DNA of 64,000 nt from positions 3,792-67,791 of the forward strand of contig USAE01000001.1 of assembly GCA_900552655.1 (NCBI GenBank), in the 5' to 3' direction. The translations under genes were made by a program, and so were the position numbers. Position 1 is the first letter of the stretch; each line of letters starts with the position of its first letter. The notes under the pieces were generated by a model, which was not told where the DNA came from, searched no databases, and saw only the letters and a list, made by a program, of their open reading frames with translations. Source of the stretch: an uncultured Clostridium sp. GTDB lineage: Bacteria; Bacillota; Clostridia; TANB77; CAG-508. Below are positions 1 through 10,278 of this stretch, in pieces.

Positions 1-1419
1 AGTATCTAGTGGTAAGTACATATCTGATGTACATATAACTCTCTTACCTAAATATTTTGCTAATTTATATATTGAATATGCTGTTTCTCTTCTTTTGCAA
101 AATTTTAATTCTAACTCTATTTCTTTATTTTTTAAGAAATTTAGTATTTCTTCTTTTATGTTGTATTCTTCTTTTATTATTTCATATATTCTGTCTAGAG
201 TGACTTCTTCTTTTTTATTTTCATGTGCCTCTGTTCTTGCTAAAATTTCACAATCTACTCTTATTTTTGAAAAATCAATGCCTAAATTGCTTGACAATTT
301 CCTATAATCTTCATTTAAAAAAGTAAATAAATCTTTAGGGTATAAGAAAGGTCTTGTTATTAATGTATCAAATATATCGAAACTAACAACCTTAGTATTC
401 TCGCTTATTACCTTTTCTTTAAGTTTGTCCAACCCTTCGTTCCAAGGTGTTTCTACAGAGCTAAAAAATCCTGCATTTTGTACTTCAAATTGTTTTGGGC
501 AAAATTTGTTGAATTTATCTTCTAATTCTTTTTTCTCTTCTTTAGAAAAATTCATTCCTAATATGTACGATTTATGCATTTGGCAATATAAAGCTCTCCA
601 TTTTTCGAATTTTTCTTTATATTTTTCATATATTCCTTTTTCCTTTAAAAAGTTTTCTATAAATGAAAATGAAGTTGTTAAATCTTCTAAATTTTTATTC
701 GCCTTTTTAAAGCTTAAATCATTAATTGATGTAGATGCTCCATCATGTTTTGTATAGAAGAAGGCTACTCTATCTACCTTAGTTACTTTGTTTGCATAAT
801 AAAATACTACATTTGAAAATGCAAAATCCTCAGTCATTATTAAATGCTTATTTACTTTTTTGTATTCTATTACTGCCTTCTCCCATATTCTTCTTGAATA
901 TATTTTATTAGGAGTTATGTGCCATGCAAAGTTTAGCCCTTCTTGCGCATAAAATTGCTCATAACATTCTTCACCATTTAATTCGTCAAATGGGAAATCG
1001 AATAAATTATATACTCTTTTATCTTCTTCGCCATAATCCATAACAAGTTTAGAAAAGACAATATCTGAATTTGTTTCTTCTGCTTTTTCTATTAATTCTC
1101 TATAAAAATCGTTAGAAACATAATCATCTGCATCTAAAAATGCTATATAATCACCCGTAGAATTCTCAAATCCTGTAACTCTTGCTTGGAATAGTCCTTT
1201 GTTCTTTTCATGCTCTACATATTTTACTCTTTCATCTTTTTTACTATATTCTGTTACAATTTCTTTGCAATTTTTAGGTGAACCATCATTTACTACTATT
1301 AGTTCTAAGTTTTTATATGATTGTTTAGTTAACGAATCTAAACATGTATTAAGAAAATCTTCTGAATTATATACAGGTATAATTATTGATATTTTCTTAT
1401 TCAGTTTCGTATTATCCAT
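1..1419 (-). CDS. Multidomain glycosyltransferase (GT2 + HAD-like domain), 3' end beyond window
   Basis: The frame is open from an ATG at 1419 to the window edge, so the C-terminus is missing. Residues 1-230 form a GT-A family 2 domain: the N-terminus has SIIIPVYN, then VVNDGS and the nucleotide-sugar metal motif DADD. Around residue 345 a second domain begins with SFDIFDTLITRP, the first motif of HAD-like phosphohydrolase folds, followed by ICTSDMYLP, which fits HAD motif II. GT2 plus HAD-like fusions occur in capsule and exopolysaccharide loci, so a role in surface polysaccharide assembly is inferred. It is the last visible member of the minus-strand cluster. The sugar donor and acceptor cannot be told. 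Confidence 0.85.
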   Translation of the reverse strand, partial: MDNTKLNKKISIIIPVYNSEDFLNTCLDSLTKQSYKNLELIVVNDGSPKNCKEIVTEYSKKDERVKYVEHEKNKGLFQARVTGFENSTGDYIAFLDADDYVSNDFYRELIEKAEETNSDIVFSKLVMDYGEEDKRVYNLFDFPFDELNGEECYEQFYAQEGLNFAWHITPNKIYSRRIWEKAVIEYKKVNKHLIMTEDFAFSNVVFYYANKVTKVDRVAFFYTKHDGASTSINDLSFKKANKNLEDLTTSFSFIENFLKEKGIYEKYKEKFEKWRALYCQMHKSYILGMNFSKEEKKELEDKFNKFCPKQFEVQNAGFFSSVETPWNEGLDKLKEKVISENTKVVSFDIFDTLITRPFLYPKDLFTFLNEDYRKLSSNLGIDFSKIRVDCEILARTEAHENKKEEVTLDRIYEIIKEEYNIKEEILNFLKNKEIELELKFCKRRETAYSIYKLAKYLGKRVICTSDMYLPLDT

Positions 1420-1442
1420 TTATTTTACCTCTTTCCTAATTT

Positions 1443-2825
1443 TTATTTACCCCTATGAATTATTTTGCTTAATTTTTCTGTATATTTCCAACGCTTACTA
1501 CTATATATATCTTTTAATTCTTTCTTTAAATCTTCGTTTGCCTCTTCTACTTTATTAAGCTTATCTTGCAATTCCCTATTTTTATTTTCTAAATTTTCAT
1601 TTTCTTTTTCTATTTTCTGAATCCATTCATATTTTGCTTTTATATCTTTTGATTGTTCTTCTATCGTGTTTGTACTTTCTTCTATATCTTTAAAAATATC
1701 AATCCATTCAACCTTGTTATTTACTTTATCTTCTACATTTATATAATTTTTAAAACAATTTAATTTTTCTGTTGCAAAATTATAGTTGTATTCTACAATT
1801 TCTTGTCTTTTTTCCTTCAATTGTAATACTTGATTTATACATTCCTCTAAGCTAATAGTTTCCATATTATCACCAGAGAAATTTTCTTCTGCACTTGAAT
1901 TTATATTTTTTTCGGTAATTAAACCTTTTATTCCACTATAGCCTGTAATAACTACTGGAACTTTCATTGCAATACCTTCTAGTGCACACCTATCTACTCC
2001 TAATAATAAATCTGCATCTTGCAAATACGCAATTATGTTGTTTTGTTCTCCAATAAAATTCACAGTAGCTTCTTCTTTGTTATTAGCATAATCTATTTGT
2101 AATTCTTGTAAGTATTTATCTATCTTCTCTTTTTCTTCTCCACCACCAACTATTTCTAATTTTGCTGTTGGATATGTTTCCAATAGTTTGCTAAAAATTT
2201 CAATCCCTTCTAGTATTGTATTTATTTTTTCATTGTAAAACCTAGAAATTATTACTGCTTTTTTTATTTCTCCTTCATAATTTGGATTTTCGTTATTATA
2301 TATATTAAAATCTATTCCATTGTGCACTATTTCATATTTTGATTTTTCTATGTTATATTCTTTTTGCGTAAATTCAGCTACTTTTGGTGTTATTGCAATT
2401 ATTTTATATGCATTTTTAAAATAAATTGGAAATAATTTCTTATATATTGGGTAATTCCAAGTATAATATTTTCTTGTATCTCTTATCCCATGTTCATAAG
2501 CAAAATATGGAATTCCACTTATAAGCGCTGCTGGCATAACAGTTGGAATACATTGATATTTATGAATATGAATTTCTGTTATTTGTTTTTCTTTAATTGT
2601 TTGTACTAATTTATTTATTCTATCCACATTAATAGTGTTTCCTTCTGGAAATTCTAATTCTATAAAATTTCCACCCAACTCTTCTATCTTATCCGAATAA
2701 ATTCCTTTACCCGCTACTACATAAACATTATATCCTTTTTTAGTAAAAGCTGTAACTTGATTTAGTATTACAGTTTCTACTCCACCTATTCCCATAGAGT
2801 TATTACATAGTAATATATTTTTCAT
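1443..2825 (-). CDS. Family 4 glycosyltransferase with C-terminal coiled coil
   Basis: About 460 residues. The N-terminus (NSMGIGGVETVILNQ) is the glycine-rich acceptor-side loop of GT-B family 4 enzymes. Residues 190-330 hold the donor domain, with AVIISRF, a predicted nucleotide-sugar site at GVDRCALEGIAM, and TGYSGIKG. The last 80 residues are charged and heptad-like, suggesting a coiled coil. The ATG at 2825 is preferred over 2837 because GGTGG lies just upstream. It is a close paralogue of the next gene upstream (2905-4285), in which the Gly of IKGL corresponds to the frameshift site. A polysaccharide role is inferred from the cluster. Confidence 0.85.
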   Translation of the reverse strand: MKNILLCNNSMGIGGVETVILNQVTAFTKKGYNVYVVAGKGIYSDKIEELGGNFIELEFPEGNTINVDRINKLVQTIKEKQITEIHIHKYQCIPTVMPAALISGIPYFAYEHGIRDTRKYYTWNYPIYKKLFPIYFKNAYKIIAITPKVAEFTQKEYNIEKSKYEIVHNGIDFNIYNNENPNYEGEIKKAVIISRFYNEKINTILEGIEIFSKLLETYPTAKLEIVGGGEEKEKIDKYLQELQIDYANNKEEATVNFIGEQNNIIAYLQDADLLLGVDRCALEGIAMKVPVVITGYSGIKGLITEKNINSSAEENFSGDNMETISLEECINQVLQLKEKRQEIVEYNYNFATEKLNCFKNYINVEDKVNNKVEWIDIFKDIEESTNTIEEQSKDIKAKYEWIQKIEKENENLENKNRELQDKLNKVEEANEDLKKELKDIYSSKRWKYTEKLSKIIHRGK

Positions 2826-2904
2826 ACATCCACCCATATCTTTTTCTTAATATTCCTTGGTATTATACATTTTATTAATTTTATTGTCAATTAAGCTTAT
2901 TTAA

Positions 2905-4285
2905 CTAAAGTCCTTTATTTTTTGTCATATTCTTTAATTTTGCAAAAAAACTACCAGATTTATTTTGTTTTTCTTGTTCTAAATTTTTTATACTATTTTT
3001 CAAATTTTCTATTTCTTTATCTTTTTTTTCTAATTGACTTTGGTCCCATTTTTCACGATTTATGTAAAATTCTTCTGTACTTTCTTTTATATCCCATGCT
3101 TCTTTTACATCTTTATTATATTTTCTTTGCATATTACCAATTTCTTCAAATAACAATGTTATTAAGTTATTCCTTTTTACTAAGTTAGTCTCTTTTTCAG
3201 CTTTACTGTTTTTTAATTCATATATATTATTTTCTATATTTCTGTTTTCATACAGCCAATTATAGTTTTTCTCTATTATTGTATCTATTTGTTCTTTTGA
3301 AAATTCTTTTATCTTATTGGCTGTTTCTTTATAATCCCTTGTTGGCAATTCTCTTCCAGAAAAATTTGTTCTTGCTACATTTTCAATATTTTCATATTCT
3401 ACTAATCCGTTTAAATCCTTCATATCCAACTACTATCGCAAGTTTCCTCATTGCTATAGCTTCTTGAATACATCTTCCTACACCTAATACTAATTTATAT
3501 TTTTTTATAAATTCACTTACATTGTTTTTTGCACCTAATAAATTTATATTTAGGCTTTGGTTTAATATTTCCTGTTTAATATTTTCTTTCTCTGCTCCAT
3601 CACCTATTATGTCCATACTTATATTAGGATTATCTTTTTTATATTCTTTATAAAATTCGATTGCATTTTTTACTCCATTTCCTTTATCTTTATCCAATCT
3701 TGTTATTAAAAGGATATTTTTGGAATTTGTATCTTCTGTATTATTAAATTCTTTAAAATCAATTGCATTAGGAATAAGCTCATATTTTTCTTTTTCTATA
3801 TTAAATAATTTTATATTCTCTTCAATTGTTTGATTAGATATTCCAATTATTTTATAAGCATTTTCAAGATATGCTTTAACAAATGACTTACTTATGTTTA
3901 GATTTCCTAAATACCAATTGTATGTATCTGGAAGTCCCATATGTAAATATGCAATATATGGGACATTTGTTAATATACATGCTGGAAATACAGATAATAT
4001 ACACTCTAGTTTATGTATAATTACCATATTTATTTCATGTTTTTTTATTATGTTTATAACAAAATTTATCTTAGATAATTCTATTCCGTTTTTGTGTTCA
4101 TAATTAAAATTTATACATTTTACATTTTTAATTTTCTCTAACTTTTCTGTATAAATTCCTTTTTCTGCAAGTACATAAACATTATAATTTCTTCTAGCAT
4201 ATTCTGCTATTTGAGTAACACAAGCTGTTTCTACTCCACCAATTCCTAAACTATTTAAACACATTAATATATTTTTATTATTCAT
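2905..4285 (-). CDS. Family 4 glycosyltransferase, read through a +1 frameshift at CGG
   Basis: The first 292 codons run from ATG 4285 (MCLNSLGIGGVETACVTQ near the start) to GYEGFK; the next in-frame codon is CGG (3409-3407), followed by a stop after four more codons. Skipping the single C at 3409 restores the family pattern GYEGFKGLVEYEN and continues to 2905, for 459 residues, matching the 460-residue paralogue downstream, which has TGYSGIKGL at the same place. The C-terminal 100 residues are coiled-coil-like. Both halves keep normal codon use and conserved motifs, so this does not look like a decaying pseudogene. The function is presumably transfer of a sugar to a surface glycan. Confidence 0.85.
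3407..3409 (-). other. +1 frameshift site at CGG in a GT4 gene
   Basis: Read on the minus strand the context is GGA TTT AAA C GGA TTA GTA GAA. The zero frame reads AAA CGG ATT and hits TGA four codons later. Skipping the C gives Lys-Gly-Leu-Val, aligned with Lys-Gly-Leu in the neighbouring paralogue. There is no homopolymer and no obvious slippery P-site codon. Confidence 0.85.
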
Positions 4286-4299
4286 TATATACTCCTCAT

Positions 4300-6579
4300 T
4301 TAATGTCTAATTTTATGTACAGCTTTAATAAATCCTCTCCACATTGGTATCTTCCATAATTTTTCTTTTATTATCTCTTTTTTGTAATTCATTTTTTTCA
4401 TAGAATATGCTTGTCCATATGTTGCTTTTTCATATTCTGTGCATTCCCATTTATATTCTATTTCATCATTTTTTAAGTTTGTTGTTATTAGTTCTTTTCC
4501 AATATTTATGTTATTTAATAATCCTTTTCCATTTTCAATTTTATTAATATTTGGTTTCTTAGCTGTTTCTTCTAAAATTATTGACATTTTTTGTATCATA
4601 TTTTTAATTGTAAAATTATTTAGTATTCTTTTTCTACAATTTGATTTATAAAATTCTAAATTATTTAAAATTTCATTTATGCTATCTACATAACTTTGTA
4701 TCTCTTTTTCACTATATTTTTCTAAATAAATGTCTTCTTCATTTTGTACAACTTTTACTATTTTCCCAACATCATTATTTACTAATTCTTTTTGACCACC
4801 TACATCACTAGAAATTACAGGGACCCCCATACTTAATGATTCATAAGCTGTTAATGCAAGACCTTCTTTTAGTGAACAATTTACAGTTACATCACTTATT
4901 CGGTAAATTTCGGCTGTATTTACTATATTTCCTAAAAACATAACTTCTTCACCTAAACCTAATTCCTGTGCCCTTGCTTTCATTTTTGGAAGTAAGTTTC
5001 CATCTCCTACAACTAGCACCTTAAAGTCCTGTCTTTCTTTTTTTAATTTTGCAATTATCTCTAGTAATAACAATGGTCTTTTTTGTTCAGATATTCTGCA
5101 AATATATGTTATTATTTTTTTGTTTATGTTCTCTCCAATATATTTTTTTGTTAATTCTTCTTTATTATAATTATCTGGATTAAATTTTTCTTCGTCTACA
5201 CCTATATATACTGTTTCAGTTTCTTTTTCATCTCTTTTAAAATGTTCTATTAATACTTTTCTACTATTTTCATTACATATTAAAGTTTTATCTATAAGAG
5301 ATGAATACATTGAAGAATACCTAGAATATCCGCCATTTCTATTATACCATTCTTCCATATGTACATAGTCTAAAATTGGTATATTAGAGTATTTAGCTTT
5401 TAAATATGGCATACAATAGTATCCAAATTTACTATTTGAATTTAATATAATATTTATGTTTTCTTTTTTTATTATATAGTTTATAAATGCTAGCCAATAT
5501 TTTTGGTCTAAAAATGATGTTAAGTCATATACGTTAGCTATTTTATTGTTCTCATTATCTTGTTCAAAATATTGTCTTAATACATTTTTATTTGGTTCAG
5601 TTGTAATTATAGTTACGTTAAATTTTTTCTTATCTAGCCCTTTAATTAAGTTTAAGTTAAATAAATCTGCGCCTCCTGTAATCATCCATGGAATTATAAA
5701 TAATATATTTGTTATTTCTTTTTTAGAGTATTTTGCTGTTGGTATTAATAAATTTGGTACTTCCTCTGGAAGAATATCATAATTATATTTATACCTAGGA
5801 TATTGTATTGCATCTATTTGTTTAGTTATCTTACTTGCTGTTTCATTTATTATTTCTAACGACCTTTTTTGGTTATCACTAGCCTTTTTTAATTCTCCTG
5901 TTTCTTTTCTCCTATACCATTGCCCATAAAAGCTCATATGTACAGGATATTTTCCTTTAGATAATAGTTTAAGCCAAAAATTCCAGTCTTCATTTACTGC
6001 TTTTTCTCTTAATTCATATCCTTTTACTTCGTTAAAATCACTTTTTCTTACAAAGGCTTCAGAAATTAATTCATTTACTTTTTTTAACTTATCTGAATTA
6101 AAATACTTATTCCATGTATATTCCATAGTTCCAAATCCTACTGAGTCTGCATATGCCCAAGATGCTTCTTTATTAGTTTCCAATGTCCAGTATGCACATT
6201 CGAAGAATGTAGGTTCTATTAAATCATCATCATCTAAAAACATTAAATATTTAGTACATTCTGAAGAATGTATTGCTCCAAAGTCACGAGTTGCTGCTAG
6301 ACCCTCATTCTGTTTGTGAAAAACTTTAATCCTAGCATCCATTTTTTCTATTTCTTCTAATTTTTTTAAAGATTCTTCATCTTTTGATCCATCATCTACT
6401 ATTAGAACTTCGTAATAAGGAAATGTTTGGTTTAGGACAGTTATTATTGTTTGTTCTATATACTTTCCACTATTGTAAAATGGAATAACTACAGAAATAA
6501 TTGGCTTTTGCTCATTATATTCTATTTTTTTATATTCTTTTTTTCCTGGTTGTAATGAAAAGTTAAATTCATTCATCAA
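4300..6579 (-). CDS. Fused GT2-GT4 bifunctional glycosyltransferase
   Basis: 759 residues with two catalytic modules. Residues 25-260 are a family 2 GT-A domain (ISVVIPFYNSGKYI, LIVDDGSKD, FLDDDDL). Residues 290-660 are a family 4 GT-B domain (LFIIPWMITGGADLFNLNL, YICRISEQKRP, VGDGNLLPKM, CSLKEGLALTAYESLSMGVP). The fusion suggests that two successive sugar additions are made by one polypeptide, which is inference. It sits 14 bp upstream of the frameshifted GT4 gene and 26 bp downstream of the next GT2 gene, consistent with one operon. Two adjacent ATG codons start the frame; the choice between them is not important. Confidence 0.88.
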   Translation of the reverse strand: MMNEFNFSLQPGKKEYKKIEYNEQKPIISVVIPFYNSGKYIEQTIITVLNQTFPYYEVLIVDDGSKDEESLKKLEEIEKMDARIKVFHKQNEGLAATRDFGAIHSSECTKYLMFLDDDDLIEPTFFECAYWTLETNKEASWAYADSVGFGTMEYTWNKYFNSDKLKKVNELISEAFVRKSDFNEVKGYELREKAVNEDWNFWLKLLSKGKYPVHMSFYGQWYRRKETGELKKASDNQKRSLEIINETASKITKQIDAIQYPRYKYNYDILPEEVPNLLIPTAKYSKKEITNILFIIPWMITGGADLFNLNLIKGLDKKKFNVTIITTEPNKNVLRQYFEQDNENNKIANVYDLTSFLDQKYWLAFINYIIKKENINIILNSNSKFGYYCMPYLKAKYSNIPILDYVHMEEWYNRNGGYSRYSSMYSSLIDKTLICNENSRKVLIEHFKRDEKETETVYIGVDEEKFNPDNYNKEELTKKYIGENINKKIITYICRISEQKRPLLLLEIIAKLKKERQDFKVLVVGDGNLLPKMKARAQELGLGEEVMFLGNIVNTAEIYRISDVTVNCSLKEGLALTAYESLSMGVPVISSDVGGQKELVNNDVGKIVKVVQNEEDIYLEKYSEKEIQSYVDSINEILNNLEFYKSNCRKRILNNFTIKNMIQKMSIILEETAKKPNINKIENGKGLLNNINIGKELITTNLKNDEIEYKWECTEYEKATYGQAYSMKKMNYKKEIIKEKLWKIPMWRGFIKAVHKIRH

Positions 6580-6605
6580 AATTCGCTCCTATACATCTTT
6601 TTACT

Positions 6606-7493
6606 TTATCTAAATCTCTTTTTAGCCATAATAAAACCTGGTATATATAATGTTACTATTAAAACTTTATTTAAGAAACCTTTAATTTCGCCTAAACTTG
6701 GTTTTACTTTATTAAGAGTACAAAACAAGATATAGTGTTTTATTACATATAATCTTTTGTTAAATTGTACTCCAACCATGCTATGCTCTGTTAAAATTTC
6801 TTTAAAATATTTTAAATATCCTTTTGGATTTTTCTTAAATACTTCATTTATATTTTTAGAATAACCATCTTTTTGGTATTCACATACCATAACTGGCTCA
6901 TTGTAGCATTTTATTTTATATTTTAAGTCCATCTTATGGTACATTCTAGCTTCTGTTATAAATTTTTCTTCTCCTTCAAGTTCGTAACTATATTCTCTTC
7001 TTCTATCTTTAAAAAATGCAACTGCTTTTTCACCATCTTCTTGTTGTTTAAAATATAAGTCAAACATTGTTGTTTTTCTTTCTTTAAAATCATTTCCTAT
7101 ATTATTTCCATTTTGGTCATATTTTAAAAAGCTTAATGCATATAAATCCTTTTCGTACCTAGATTCTTCGTATGCATCTTTTATATATAAAAATGCATTT
7201 TCTGCAAAATAGTCGTCAGAATCACATTCTATTATTAAGTCACCTCTTGCATAGTCCATTAAATGATTTATTGCAGCCATCTTCCCTTGGTTTACCTGTT
7301 TTAAATACATCACACGTATTTTGTTTTCATCTCTTATTTTACTAATAACATTTTCTGTTTCATCACTAGATCCATCATCCATTATTAGCCATTCTACTTC
7401 GATTCCTACTTTTAAATTTATTAATATACTTTCATACAGTCTTTTTAGTAAATTAGCTCTGTTGTAAGTTGCTGTTAATATTGATAGTTTCAT
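6606..7493 (-). CDS. Family 2 glycosyltransferase
   Basis: About 295 residues. MKLSILTATYNRANLLKR opens a GT-A fold; LIMDDGSSDETE and IIECDSDDYF supply the nucleotide-sugar and metal-binding (DxD) residues. I prefer the ATG at 7493 over 7508 because it starts directly at the conserved strand and a GAGG lies about eight bases upstream. The C-terminus is basic and hydrophobic, ending near residue 295 without a clear membrane span. Acceptor specificity is unknown. It belongs to the minus-strand polysaccharide cluster. Confidence 0.85.
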   Translation of the reverse strand: MKLSILTATYNRANLLKRLYESILINLKVGIEVEWLIMDDGSSDETENVISKIRDENKIRVMYLKQVNQGKMAAINHLMDYARGDLIIECDSDDYFAENAFLYIKDAYEESRYEKDLYALSFLKYDQNGNNIGNDFKERKTTMFDLYFKQQEDGEKAVAFFKDRRREYSYELEGEEKFITEARMYHKMDLKYKIKCYNEPVMVCEYQKDGYSKNINEVFKKNPKGYLKYFKEILTEHSMVGVQFNKRLYVIKHYILFCTLNKVKPSLGEIKGFLNKVLIVTLYIPGFIMAKKRFR

Positions 7494-7588
7494 AATTGTG
7501 CCTCGCATTTTCTATATTTTTATTGTGTATACCTTATAGTGTTAGTTTTTATACAAAATTATGGTGAATTTTATATTTTATTCGCAAT

Positions 7589-8731
7589 TTATATATCTAT
7601 AGTTTTAACTTCTTCTTCTAAAAGCTTTTCTAACCTAGTTATTATTTTACTATTGTCATATTTTTCTTTTTTGTCAGAAAAACTTTCTTTATTATTTTTT
7701 ATAATCTCTTTAATTATATCGTATATAGCTTCTTCATTATTTTTAACAATTACAGAATTTTCATAATTTTGCAAAGCTTCTCTTGCTGCTGTATCTGTTA
7801 TTATTATTGGCTTATTAAGTATTTTAGCTTCTTCTATAACCATTCCATAGCCTTCAAATTCTGAAAGTAAACAGAAAAATTTTGCTTGTCTTATGTATGG
7901 GTACGGATTTTCTTTTTTTCCTAAAAGATGGAATGTTTTTTCTACTTTTAAATCTAATATTTGTTTTTCTAAATTTTCTCTTTCTGGTCCATCTCCTATT
8001 ACATAAAATTCATGTTTAAATCCTTTAGAAATTAGTTTTTTATGAGCTCTAATTATTCTATCTATAGCCTTTTGTTTTGTAAGCCTTGCCACTGTTAAAA
8101 ATGTTGGTATATTATTAGGTAAATTTTCCTCTATAACTTCTTTTGCACCCTCTTCTACAAGTTTAGGATTTATATAGTTATAAATAACTCTTTTATGAAC
8201 CGGCTCTAAATACTCATTTCTTATATCTTTATATATTTTGGTAAATTTTTCTTTATTATCTTTACTTACAAATACTAAAGTTTGATATTTTCCATATGTT
8301 TTTTTGTCTATTGCAACTTTTATTTTTGCTTTAAGATCATTTCCAAATACTTTTGTTATATCATTATGTACCCAAGCGATTTTTCTTGTATTCTTATTTT
8401 TTACTCCAAGCAATCTAGTAATTGGTCCTTCTAAAAAAGCTATTTCTATATCATAATCCTCTTTTACATACTTTTTATAAAAATGTTTCTTTAATAATAA
8501 TAATTTTAATGCCGTTATTTTTTTCTTAATATTAGACATATCGTTAAACTGAAAATTATAAATAGTTTTTAATTTAACATTTGGACTTAATTTTTTTTCA
8601 AATTCTCCTTTAGCATATATTGTAAGTATTGTAACATCATATTTTTTACTTAGTTCATTTGCTAAATCTACTAAAACTTTCTCTGCACCACCCAAGGTAA
8701 GGCTTGTTATACCAAATAATATTTTCTTCAT
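7589..8731 (-). CDS. Family 4 glycosyltransferase
   Basis: 380 residues of the GT-B fold. The N-terminus ITSLTLGGAEKVLVDLANEL is the typical GGAE loop; the donor half shows FLTVARLTKQKAIDRII, VIGDGPERENLE and LSEFEGYGMVIEEAK, the last containing the catalytic E-x7-E region. Two neighbouring Glu residues fit the retaining GT4 mechanism. It lies downstream of the Wzy-like polymerase gene and is probably co-transcribed with it. The sugar cannot be assigned. Confidence 0.88.
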   Translation of the reverse strand: MKKILFGITSLTLGGAEKVLVDLANELSKKYDVTILTIYAKGEFEKKLSPNVKLKTIYNFQFNDMSNIKKKITALKLLLLKKHFYKKYVKEDYDIEIAFLEGPITRLLGVKNKNTRKIAWVHNDITKVFGNDLKAKIKVAIDKKTYGKYQTLVFVSKDNKEKFTKIYKDIRNEYLEPVHKRVIYNYINPKLVEEGAKEVIEENLPNNIPTFLTVARLTKQKAIDRIIRAHKKLISKGFKHEFYVIGDGPERENLEKQILDLKVEKTFHLLGKKENPYPYIRQAKFFCLLSEFEGYGMVIEEAKILNKPIIITDTAAREALQNYENSVIVKNNEEAIYDIIKEIIKNNKESFSDKKEKYDNSKIITRLEKLLEEEVKTIDI

Positions 8732-8802
8732 AGTTTTCTCCTATAAATATATTCATTTCTAATTCCAATAAGATTTCAAATCGAAATTTTTTCAGTCATA
8801 AT

Positions 8803-10245
8803 TTAATCATTTATACTATTTTTTATTGTAAAAATTTTGTTTACTAATAAAGCACATATAACTGCTATAAATGTAACTGTAGACATATTAAAAAATACAT
8901 ATCCAGAAAATACAGATATTGCAAATGCCATTCCTATTCCTAAAGTATACATTATATATTCTGCATCTATTTTCTTTATTTTTCTTATTCCAAAATATAT
9001 TCCATACACAAAAATTGCAAGGAATGGCCCAAAATATAGTAAAAATCCTAATATTCCAAAATTAAATAAAAATGCTGGTATGTCCATTTCTAGCACTAAT
9101 TCTCTGTATTGGTTCATATAGCCATTTCCAAATATTGTAAGTAATGGGTTTGCTTGGTTTTTTACTAATAGTGTGTTATAAATTAGTTGTTGCATACGTT
9201 GGTCATTATTGGTTATTTCTAACTTGTTTGCTATATCATATAATTCTAATAGAGATTTCTTTTGAGCCTCATTCATATATGTATCTTCTATTTGACCATT
9301 ATCTATTTTTTCTTTAATCTCCATTAAGCTACCTGTAATATGCGCTTCTTGGTTTGTTGTTTTATCTACAATATTTGACTCTATATCTTTTAGATGTTTT
9401 CTTCTTTCGATTGTATTTGAGCCTACTAATGTAACTATAATTAAAACTACAACTATTGCAGAAATTGCACCAATTATTATCTTTTTGTTTATCTTTGAAT
9501 TTTTAATTACCTTTCCTACTATTTCTGCAAAAACAAATGATACTAATGCAATTATAAAGCCTAATAATCCTACTCTTGTTCCTATTAGTAGACATAAGAA
9601 TATTCCAAGTATAATTATTTCACCTATAATTATTTTTTTATAATTTTTATTTCCATTGCTTAATAATACAAATAAAGATAAAACTAAAACTGCACTAATG
9701 CTGTTTCCCGATTCAAACCAACCTTTTATTCCTGTTCCTTCTTCTATATATGTAGAAGATGATGTATTTGTTATAAGTGATAATAGTATTGATGCAATAT
9801 AAATTGATACTGCAGAAATTACTCCTTTTTGTAGTTTTTCCTTATCTTTATCTTTAAAAGTGCAAATATATATAAATAAAATTATTATTGTAAATGTATA
9901 ATTCATTACATATTGCATTTCGTGCACTACATTGCTATAACTAAAACCAGTATTTACTGTATTAAATAGCAATAAATGTACTAATGCATAAATTCCATAA
10001 ATTACTGTTATAATAAATATCTTTAATTTATGCTTGCTTTTTATAAATATGTCTATAAATACTATTAATGGAATTAGTGGTCTTAATATTGTAGATGGTG
10101 ACATACTAGTATTAAATGTATTTCTAAATACAAAACTTACTATATCAAAAATTGGACATAATATTAAAAATATTACTAATAAATTTTCAATTAGATCTTT
10201 TGTATTTATTTTATTTTTTTCTATCTTTACTGTATCTTTTTTCAT
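8803..10245 (-). CDS. Wzy-like O-antigen/polysaccharide polymerase, polytopic membrane protein
   Basis: 480 residues with about ten hydrophobic spans. A large extracytoplasmic loop lies at roughly residues 278-375, and GTRVGLLGFIIALV sits in a central membrane segment. This is the usual layout of Wzy/O-antigen ligase family proteins, which join repeat units on a lipid carrier outside the membrane. Sequence conservation in this family is poor, so the assignment rests on topology and on its position among ten glycosyltransferases. A ligase of the WaaL type is the main alternative. Confidence 0.7.
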   Translation of the reverse strand: MKKDTVKIEKNKINTKDLIENLLVIFLILCPIFDIVSFVFRNTFNTSMSPSTILRPLIPLIVFIDIFIKSKHKLKIFIITVIYGIYALVHLLLFNTVNTGFSYSNVVHEMQYVMNYTFTIIILFIYICTFKDKDKEKLQKGVISAVSIYIASILLSLITNTSSSTYIEEGTGIKGWFESGNSISAVLVLSLFVLLSNGNKNYKKIIIGEIIILGIFLCLLIGTRVGLLGFIIALVSFVFAEIVGKVIKNSKINKKIIIGAISAIVVVLIIVTLVGSNTIERRKHLKDIESNIVDKTTNQEAHITGSLMEIKEKIDNGQIEDTYMNEAQKKSLLELYDIANKLEITNNDQRMQQLIYNTLLVKNQANPLLTIFGNGYMNQYRELVLEMDIPAFLFNFGILGFLLYFGPFLAIFVYGIYFGIRKIKKIDAEYIMYTLGIGMAFAISVFSGYVFFNMSTVTFIAVICALLVNKIFTIKNSIND

Positions 10246-10278
10246 AATTGCTCCTTAAATAAAGTATTTATCTTAACC

